A stretch of 64,000 bases of DNA from Pseudomonas ekonensis (GTDB taxonomy: Bacteria > Pseudomonadota > Gammaproteobacteria > Pseudomonadales > Pseudomonadaceae): NCBI RefSeq assembly GCF_019145435.1, contig NZ_JAHSTS010000001.1, positions 1,502,001-1,566,000 on the forward strand, written 5' to 3'. Made by a program: the position numbers and the translations under genes. The notes under the pieces are model-generated. The model saw only the letters and a program-made list of their open reading frames with translations, ran no database searches and had not been told where the DNA came from. Positions 57,986 to 64,000 of this stretch are shown in pieces (within the stretch, counting starts at the first letter, position 1; each line of letters starts with the position of its first letter).

Positions 57986-60409
57986 GTGAATACCGCTACG
58001 GGACGTGGCGGCATCAGGAGGAACCAGTCCATTGATGGACGTGAAGCGCGAATGAGTCCGGGATGGGCTCGACGTATCCGGCGTCCGTTGTGGTTCATGA
58101 CCGGCGCGTGTTGCCTGGTGTTCGTTGATCTGGCCGGGGCCGGCGAACTGCCGCCGCCTCCCAGCGGCATGGAGGCCGTGAGCGATGCGCAGCTGTTTCT
58201 GGACCTGGTGGTGAACCGGATGAACACCGGACGGGTGGTGGCGGTCGAGCAGCGCGGCGGGCGCCTGTACGTGCCGGTCGCGACGCTGCGCGAGACCGGC
58301 ATGAACCTGCCGCAAGGGCTGGGAACCGAGGTCGACCTCGAGGGCTTGCCGGGGCTGCACAGCGAATACGACAGCGCCGGCCAGCGGCTGCTGCTCGACG
58401 TGCCGCCGGACTGGCTGCCGGAGCAGTTCGTGGGCAACCGCCAGGCCTACCCGCGCACCCCGGCGCTGAGCAGTTTCGGGGCGCTGTTCAACTACGACCT
58501 GTACCTCAACGACACCGACGACGCCGGCACCTACCTGGCGGCGTGGAACGAAGTGCGGGTGTTCGACAGCTGGGGCACGTTGTCCAATACCGGGCAGTAC
58601 CGGCGCACGCTGTCGGGCGATGCGGCGGGTTCGCTGGACAACGGTTACCTGCGCTACGACACCGCCTGGCGCTATTCCGACGACGACCGGATGCTGACCT
58701 ACGAGGCCGGCGACGTGGTCAGCGGCGCGTTGCCCTGGAGCAATTCCGTGCGCCTGGGCGGCGTTCAGTTCTCCAGGGATTTCGCCGTGCGTCCGGACCT
58801 TGTGACCTATCCGCTGCCGCAGTTCGCCGGCGAGGCGGCGGTGCCGTCCTCGGTGGACCTGTTCATCAACGGCTACAAGTCCAGCAGCGCCGACCTGCAG
58901 CCGGGGCCGTACACCCTGACCAACATTCCGTTCATCAACGGTGCGGGCGAGGCGGTGGTGGTGACCACCGATGCGCTGGGCCGGCAGGTGTCCACCACCG
59001 TGCCGTTCTATGTCACCAGCAGCCTGCTGCAAAAGGGTTTGAGCGATTTCTCGGTGTCCGCCGGCACCTTGCGCCGTGAGTACGGCCTGAAGGATTTCAG
59101 CTACGGCCCGGGCGTGACTTCGGGCAGCCTGCGGTACGGCGTCAGTGACGCGTTCACCCTGGAAAGCCATGCCGAAGCCGCTGAGGCGCTGACGCTGGGC
59201 GGCGTCGGGGGCAACCTGCGGCTGGGCAACTTCGGGGTGCTCAACACGGCGGTCAGCCAAAGCCGATTCGACGGCGACACCGGCCAGCAGTTGAGCGTCG
59301 GTTACCAGTACAGCAGCCAGCGCTACAGCTTTTCCTGGCAGCGGCTGCAACGCCGTGACCGGTACGCCGACCTGAGCGTGATCGACACGCCTTACGCCAG
59401 CCTGAGCCGGCGCAGCGAACAGGCGACCCTGAGCGTCAACCTGGAGCGCTGGGGCAGCCTCGGCGCCGGGTATTTCGACATCCGCGCGGCGGACGACACG
59501 CGCACCCGCTTGCTCAACCTGACGTGGAGCAAACCGCTGTGGCGCAACAGCAGTTTCTACCTGTCGGCCAACCGCGAGATCGGCGACAGCAACTGGGCGG
59601 TGCAGGCGCAACTGGTGATCCCGTTCGACCTGTACGGCAGCCTGGCGGTCAGCAGCGAGCGCAGCAAGACCGGGCAGTCGCAGCAACGGGTCAACTTCAG
59701 CCGCGCGGTGCCGATCGAGGGCGGCGTGGGCTTCAACCTCGGCTACGCCAGGGGCGACGGCGCCGATTACCGCCAGGCGGACCTGACCTGGCGCCTGCAG
59801 TCGGTGCAGTTGCAGGCCGGGGTCTACGGCACGTCCGAGGCCGAGACCCGCTGGGCCGATGCCAGCGGTTCGCTGGTGTGGATGGACCATCAGGTGTTCG
59901 CCGCCAACCGCATCGACGATGCGTTCGTGGTGGTCAGCACCGACGGCTTCGCCGACATTCCGGTGCGCTACGAAAACCAGCAGGTCGGCCGCACCGACCG
60001 CAACGGCCACTTGCTGGTGCCGTGGAGCAGCGCCTACTACCGCGGCAAATACGAAATCGACCCGTTGAACCTGCCGGCCAATGTGCGCAGCCCGAATGTC
60101 GAGCAGCGGATCGCCGTGCGCCGGGGCAGCGGCTATCTGCTGGAGTTCCCGCTGAGCCGGGTGGTTGCCGCGAGCGTCGTGCTGGTGGACGCGCAGCAGC
60201 GCGAGCTGCCGCTGGGCAGCGGCGTGCTGCATGAGCAGAGCGGCGCCCGCACGGTGGTCGGCTGGGACGGGCTGGTGTACCTGGAGAACCTGTCGGCAGA
60301 GAACTCGCTGCAGGTGACGCTGGCGGGCGGCAAGACCTGCAAGACGCAGTTCAGCGTAGACGTGAACCAGGACCAGGTGCCGCTGATCGGCCCGCTGGTG
60401 TGCCAATGA
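57986..60409 (+). CDS. outer-membrane usher of the Csu-type pilus (CsuD-like)
   Basis: An 807-residue usher that forms the outer-membrane pore for pilus assembly. After a signal peptide (RRPLWFMTGACCLVFVDLAGAG) comes the N-terminal domain (AQLFLDLVVNRMNTGRVVAVEQ), then the beta-barrel with plug (VPSSVDLFINGYKSSSADLQPGPYTLTNIPFINGAGEAVVVTTDALGRQ) and the C-terminal domains (ITC-type SVVLVDAQQRELPLGSGV...TCKTQFSVDV). The GTG at 57986 follows GGAGG by five bases; ATG at 58052 would give a more ordinary signal peptide. Its stop overlaps the next start (ATGA). Confidence 0.93.
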   Translation: MNTATGRGGIRRNQSIDGREARMSPGWARRIRRPLWFMTGACCLVFVDLAGAGELPPPPSGMEAVSDAQLFLDLVVNRMNTGRVVAVEQRGGRLYVPVATLRETGMNLPQGLGTEVDLEGLPGLHSEYDSAGQRLLLDVPPDWLPEQFVGNRQAYPRTPALSSFGALFNYDLYLNDTDDAGTYLAAWNEVRVFDSWGTLSNTGQYRRTLSGDAAGSLDNGYLRYDTAWRYSDDDRMLTYEAGDVVSGALPWSNSVRLGGVQFSRDFAVRPDLVTYPLPQFAGEAAVPSSVDLFINGYKSSSADLQPGPYTLTNIPFINGAGEAVVVTTDALGRQVSTTVPFYVTSSLLQKGLSDFSVSAGTLRREYGLKDFSYGPGVTSGSLRYGVSDAFTLESHAEAAEALTLGGVGGNLRLGNFGVLNTAVSQSRFDGDTGQQLSVGYQYSSQRYSFSWQRLQRRDRYADLSVIDTPYASLSRRSEQATLSVNLERWGSLGAGYFDIRAADDTRTRLLNLTWSKPLWRNSSFYLSANREIGDSNWAVQAQLVIPFDLYGSLAVSSERSKTGQSQQRVNFSRAVPIEGGVGFNLGYARGDGADYRQADLTWRLQSVQLQAGVYGTSEAETRWADASGSLVWMDHQVFAANRIDDAFVVVSTDGFADIPVRYENQQVGRTDRNGHLLVPWSSAYYRGKYEIDPLNLPANVRSPNVEQRIAVRRGSGYLLEFPLSRVVAASVVLVDAQQRELPLGSGVLHEQSGARTVVGWDGLVYLENLSAENSLQVTLAGGKTCKTQFSVDVNQDQVPLIGPLVCQ

Positions 60410-61377
60410 GCGGCGTGCGGATCTGCCTGTGGCTGGCGCTGATGCTGCCGGGCGTGGCCCACGCCTTGTGTTCGGTGGTCAGCACCGTCCCGGTGGCGTT
60501 CGGCACGGTCAGTTCGATTTCCGTGCGCACCACCTCGCAGCCGGGCTCGACCTTGAACGCCGGCCTGAGCTGCACCGGTTCGCTGCTGTCGCTGCTGGCC
60601 AGCAACGATCATTTCTGGGCCACGGTCACCTCGACCCAGAGCGGCCTGCTCGGGCCCACCGGCGATGTCATCGGCTACACGATCTACGCCAACAACAGCA
60701 CCAGTTACCCGTTGACCCGCGGCACCGCCTACGACTTCGCCCGCAACGGCATCATCGATGCCCTCGGCCTGCTCAACGGCACGACGCCCAAGACCGTGCC
60801 GCTTTATTTCGGCACCACGATCGGCAGCAACGTCGCGGCGGGAACGTACAGCGAGACCCTGAGCATCTTCTGGAACTGGAACTATTGCTCCGGCATCGGC
60901 ATCGGCGGCATCTGCCTGGGGCGCGACATCGCCAGCGGCACCACCACGCTGACGGTGAACCTGACCGTGGCCAACGATTGCACCATCACCGCGCCGAACA
61001 TCGCCTTCGGCAGCGCGCCGGTGGTCAGCGCCTTCGTCCCGGTGACGGGGCAGACCATCAACCTTGCCTGCACCAAGGGCAGCGCCTACACCGTGGGCCT
61101 GAGCGACGGGCAGAACCCGGTCAGCGCCGGCGGGCGGCGGCGGATGGTCTCCGGCGGCAACTACCTGGCCTACGACATCTTCAAGAGCGCCGGCACCACC
61201 CGCTGGGGCAGCGTCGGCGCCGCCCGCCGGGCCAGCAGCGACGCCGAGGTCAACCCCGGCAACGGGCTGGGCACCGGCAGCCAGGTCTTCAACTACAACG
61301 CCAAGGTCTACACCGACCAGACCACGCCGCCGGCCGGGACGTACCTGGACAATGTGGTGCTGGATGTGGGGTTCTGA
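60406..61377 (+). CDS. Csu-type pilus tip adhesin (CsuE-like)
   Basis: A 323-residue exported protein with two SCPU domains. The signal peptide is MSGVRICLWLALMLPGVAHA. The first domain (about 20-170) is the likely adhesive tip (CSVVSTVPVAFGTVSSISV, GTYSETLSIFWNWNYC); the second (about 180-323) is a pilin domain ending TPPAGTYLDNVVLDVGF. This layout and length match CsuE of Acinetobacter, which binds abiotic surfaces through hydrophobic finger loops. The start ATG overlaps the usher stop by four bases, indicating translational coupling. It closes the operon. Confidence 0.9.
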   Translation: MSGVRICLWLALMLPGVAHALCSVVSTVPVAFGTVSSISVRTTSQPGSTLNAGLSCTGSLLSLLASNDHFWATVTSTQSGLLGPTGDVIGYTIYANNSTSYPLTRGTAYDFARNGIIDALGLLNGTTPKTVPLYFGTTIGSNVAAGTYSETLSIFWNWNYCSGIGIGGICLGRDIASGTTTLTVNLTVANDCTITAPNIAFGSAPVVSAFVPVTGQTINLACTKGSAYTVGLSDGQNPVSAGGRRRMVSGGNYLAYDIFKSAGTTRWGSVGAARRASSDAEVNPGNGLGTGSQVFNYNAKVYTDQTTPPAGTYLDNVVLDVGF

Positions 61378-61485
61378 AGCGGAGGATTTTGTCGGCGTCG
61401 GCCGGCGATAGGGCAGGTGCTCAGGTGTAGGCCTCATCGCCATCCTGCCGGCGATGGCGTCGCTGACGACGCCGCCAGGAAGGGA

Positions 61486-62238
61486 TCAGAAGGGCAGCGA
61501 CTGCTTGAGCAACGGTGCCGCCGGGGTGTCGGTCGGGCTGACCATCGCGTAGTTGTAGCCGTCGCCGGACCAATAGTCCGCGCGCAGCTCGCCGTCGCTG
61601 CGGCTGCCGCGGGGCAGGAAGGTGTTTTTCGGGCCCGGCGGGCGCAGGTAGAAGCTGACCTTGTGACCGCTGCCGTCCTCGTACATCACCATCGCCGCCG
61701 GCCCCTCGTCGGTGCTGAGCAAGCGGCCGCTGACCGGCCGGAATCCGGCCGCCGACAGATCCGGCAGACGGCTGGCCCGGGCAAAGTAACGGTCGAGCCA
61801 CTGCTGCATGCCGCTGTCGCCGGCCACGGTGTAGTCCGCCGGCAGCAGGCCTTGCTGGGCGATGAGGCGATAGGCCTGCAAGGCGTCGGTCATGGGCGCG
61901 GGGGCGTGCACCAGGGTCATTTGCCGGGCCTGCCAGCCGCCGAAGCCACCTACACCCACGGCGAGCATCAAGACGGCGGCACTGGCCCAGCGGCGCTGGG
62001 CGTTGCGCTTGAGCCGCTGGCGGACCGCCAACGGATCGAGCTGCGCATTGGCCGGTTGCTGCAGCGCGCCGCTCAGGGCCGCCCGCAGGTGCTGGGCATC
62101 GGTTTGCCAGGCGCGGACTTGTGCGGCTTCGTCCGGGTGGCTGGCGAGCCAGGTTTCCAGCTGTTGCCGGTCGGCGTCGTTGAGCTGGCGGTCGACATAA
62201 GCGTGAAGGTCACGCTCGCTGGGGGGCAGACTGATCAT
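61486..62238 (-). CDS. anti-sigma factor
   Basis: A 250-residue membrane protein with an N-terminal cytosolic anti-sigma domain (LHAYVDRQLNDADRQQLETWLASHPDEAAQVRAW, about 11-44), a membrane helix at about 85-103 (AAVLMLAVGVGGFGGWQAR) and a periplasmic part (about 105-250) that may sense a signal. It lacks the His-x3-Cys-x2-Cys zinc motif, so it is not a ZAS-type factor. Its start overlaps the stop of the ECF sigma gene by four bases (ATGA), the usual coupling of a sigma and its inhibitor. Confidence 0.88.
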   Translation of the reverse strand: MISLPPSERDLHAYVDRQLNDADRQQLETWLASHPDEAAQVRAWQTDAQHLRAALSGALQQPANAQLDPLAVRQRLKRNAQRRWASAAVLMLAVGVGGFGGWQARQMTLVHAPAPMTDALQAYRLIAQQGLLPADYTVAGDSGMQQWLDRYFARASRLPDLSAAGFRPVSGRLLSTDEGPAAMVMYEDGSGHKVSFYLRPPGPKNTFLPRGSRSDGELRADYWSGDGYNYAMVSPTDTPAAPLLKQSLPF

Positions 62239-62741
62239 TTGAGTATCCGCATGGAAGGGCTGCTGATTTCGCCGTCGCTGAGCTGGCGCAAGGCCTGGCG
62301 GGCGCGGGACAGGCGCGACATCACGGTGCCGATGGGGACGTCGAGGACTTCGGCGGCCTCCTTGTAGCTCAAGCCCTCCACCGAGACCATCAGCAGCAGG
62401 GCGCGCTGTTCGGCGGGCAGGCGGTCGAAGGCTTGCAGGGTGGAGCGGGCGATCACCGTGCGCTCCACCGAAGGTTCGGCGTCGTCACGGCCGGTGAAGA
62501 ACTCAAGCATGCGCGCATAACGCCGCGAGCGCCGGTGGGCATCGAGAAACTGACGGTAGAGGATCGCGAACAGCCAGGCGCGCAGGTCGCCGTCCGGGCG
62601 CTTGTCCCGCCAGCCCGACAGGGCCCGTTCCAGGCTGGCCTGCACCAGGTCATCGGCGCTGGCGGCGTCATGCGTCAGCGAGACAGCAAAGCGCCGCAAT
62701 CGGGGGAGCAGTTCGCGCAGCTGTTCGTCGAGTGTGTTCAT
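62235..62741 (-). CDS. ECF-type RNA polymerase sigma factor
   Basis: A 168-residue sigma-70 family protein of the ECF group. Region 2 is at about 8-75 (LPRLRRFAVSLTHDAASADDLVQASLERAL, DLRAWLFAILYRQFLDAHRR) and region 4 at about 105-160 (AFDRLPAEQRALLLMVSVEGLSYKEAAEVLDVPIGTVMSRLSRARQAL). The ATG at 62739-62741 begins the conserved domain but lacks a ribosome-binding site, so a slightly different start or leaderless message is possible. It is followed by its anti-sigma gene. Whether it drives the adjacent Csu operon is unknown. Confidence 0.92.
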   Translation of the reverse strand: MNTLDEQLRELLPRLRRFAVSLTHDAASADDLVQASLERALSGWRDKRPDGDLRAWLFAILYRQFLDAHRRSRRYARMLEFFTGRDDAEPSVERTVIARSTLQAFDRLPAEQRALLLMVSVEGLSYKEAAEVLDVPIGTVMSRLSRARQALRQLSDGEISSPSMRILK

Positions 62742-62972
62742 GGAGGGTGAAAGCTCTAGGCCGGAAGCGGCATCGAGAGGAAGACGCCGCCCGAGCCCCG
62801 TTATTCCATTCCTGTGAAGGATGTTTTTACCAGCTTTGTAGGATAGTTCATCGCATTTTGTCATCTCTGTAATCGCCAAGCGTTTCCTCGCTCAACCCGT
62901 TGGAACCGCGCCTTCAGGCACTTGTACCTGATGCGCCCGGACAACCTGTTGAGCCAGAAGGAAACGTCTTAT

Positions 62973-64000
62973 ATGCAAACTCTCGCGATAAACAGCCAGT
63001 CGGAACCCCGCTGCCGGCCTGCGTCGATTGTCGGCCGTGATCCTTGGCGGCGATTCGGGCAGGGCCCGACCGTCACCCCCGACTTTTTCCTGATTCACCG
63101 CGCCATCGAAGCGCAGGCGGCCAAGCAGCCGGAGGGTATCGCTGCCCGTCATCTCGGGTAGACCTTGACCTACGGCGAACTGAATCGCCAGGCCAATCGC
63201 CTGGCGGCGCACCTTAAGGCGCAGGGCGTGGCCGCCGGGGATCATGTCGCCTTGTTTGTCGAGCGTTCCATTCCCATGCTGGTCGGGATGCTGGTCGGGA
63301 TGCTGGCGGTGCTGAAGGTGGGGGCCGCCTACGTCCCGCAGCACGTCGGCATCACGCCGGCTGCGCAGTTGAGCCACATCCTGTCGGTCGCTTCGATCCG
63401 TGCGGTGCTGACGCTGTCGTCGCTGAGCCAGGCGATCCCGCTGACCGGCGAGCATCGGTGCATCGAGCTGGACACCTTCATGGCAACGCCGGGTGGGGCG
63501 GGCGATGAAGAGAACCCGACGGGCATCGATGTGTCGGCAGAGGCGCTGTGCTTCGTGCTGTTCACCTCCGGCACCACCGGCGTGCCCAATGGCGTGCGCG
63601 TCACCCACCGCAACGTCTGCAACATCCTGTTGACCGCTCCCGGCAACCTCGGCCTGCGCCCGGGGGTCAAGGTGGGGCAGATCCTGAACATCGCCTTCGA
63701 CATGGCGGCCTGGGAGACCCTGGGTTGCCTGGCCCACGGCGCCACCTTGCTGATCCGCGGCAAGGACATCGCCGAAACGGCCGAACAGTGCGATGTGCTG
63801 ATCGCGACCCCGTCGATCCTCGCCCGGCTCGTCCCGGCGCGCTGCACACGGATGCAGGTGGTGGCCCTGGCCGGCGAGCCGTGCCCGCGTCCCCTGGCGG
63901 ACCGCTGGGCCTCGTTCTGCACCTTTTACAACGCGTGCGGGCCTACCGAGACCACGATCATCAACACCCTGCAGCATTACCGGGGCGCAGGAGCGCGGGC
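62973..64000 (+). pseudogene. adenylation-domain (NRPS-like) gene with premature amber stop
   Basis: The ATG at 62973 has AAGGAAA eight bases upstream and opens a frame of 62 codons ending in TAG at 63159-63161. The same frame then continues, open, to the window edge as an AMP-binding domain: TLTYGELNRQANRLAAHL, LAVLKVGAAYVPQ (core A2), FTSGTTGVPNGVRVTHRN (A3, with Asn for the usual Lys) and ACGPTETTI (A5). The TAG replaces a codon that is usually Gln or a similar residue before TLTYGEL, so a CAG-to-TAG change is likely. A 12-base tandem repeat (CTGGTCGGGATG twice, about 63278-63303) adds MLVG. The end lies beyond the window, so domain architecture is unknown. Confidence 0.8.

Noticed and set aside
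57926..60406. Minus-strand ORF of 826 codons opposite the usher
   Set aside because: A GC-rich shadow frame; the plus strand has a usher with all domains, and the antisense product has low-complexity His/Gln/Ala composition.
62892..63977. Minus-strand ORF of 361 codons opposite the adenylation gene
   Set aside because: The plus frame carries adenylation cores A2, A3 and A5, whereas this frame has none; the open minus frame is expected at high GC.

Overview
The window is chromosomal DNA of a Pseudomonas, most likely from the P. fluorescens group. Reasons: high GC, the block tRNAs-tig-clpP-clpX-lon-hupB-ppiD, a divergent ampC/ampR pair, several REP/REPIN palindromes containing GCTCGCTCCCACA or CCAGCTCCCACAG cores, and many typical Pseudomonas small lipoproteins. 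The window opens inside polB and closes inside a decayed adenylation-domain (NRPS-like) gene.

Layout. 1-9.5 kb: 3' part of polB, a DUF1810 gene, an aldo/keto reductase, periplasmic aldose 1-epimerase with a clear promoter and operator-like palindrome, a lipoprotein, a TauE/SafE permease, a GNAT acetyltransferase, a DUF4174 protein, and divergent ampC/ampR. 9.5-13.4 kb: glucarate catabolism (dehydratase and MFS transporter) divergent from a GntR/FadR-type regulator, with near-identical operator-like sites before both. 13.5-20.9 kb: yegQ/trhP, an AI-2E-type permease gene split by a complete IS3-family element (15586-16828), small conserved proteins, a shikimate dehydrogenase-like enzyme, yceH and a DUF1993 gene. 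21-29.3 kb: sstT, an MFS exporter, an NhaR-like regulator, TerC, small lipoproteins, a C39-peptidase-like lipoprotein that seems to lack its catalytic residues, pbpG and folD. 29.5-39 kb: tRNA-Arg/His/Leu/His, then the trigger factor and Clp/Lon proteostasis block, hupB, a 76-nt tRNA-like relic, and ppiD.

39-49.7 kb: a DUF2242 lipoprotein, a 28-residue ORF, an AraC regulator with a nitrilase-fold protein lacking catalytic residues, fadH, a D-cysteine desulfhydrase/ACC deaminase-like enzyme, cytochrome b561, and phnX/phnW with a divergent LysR regulator for 2-aminoethylphosphonate breakdown. 49.7-64 kb: a short orphan VgrG, yebC, an LRR-protein kinase, zapE, a complete Csu-type chaperone-usher pilus operon (four small SCPU subunits, chaperone, usher, tip), an ECF sigma/anti-sigma pair, and the broken adenylation gene.

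The most unusual items are the tRNA-like relic between hupB and ppiD, the IS-split permease with exact target duplication, the two apparent pseudo-enzymes, the LRR-kinase fusion, and the amber-interrupted adenylation gene. I found no CRISPR array, prophage or obvious new defence system. Family names come from reading motifs by eye; no database search was run.
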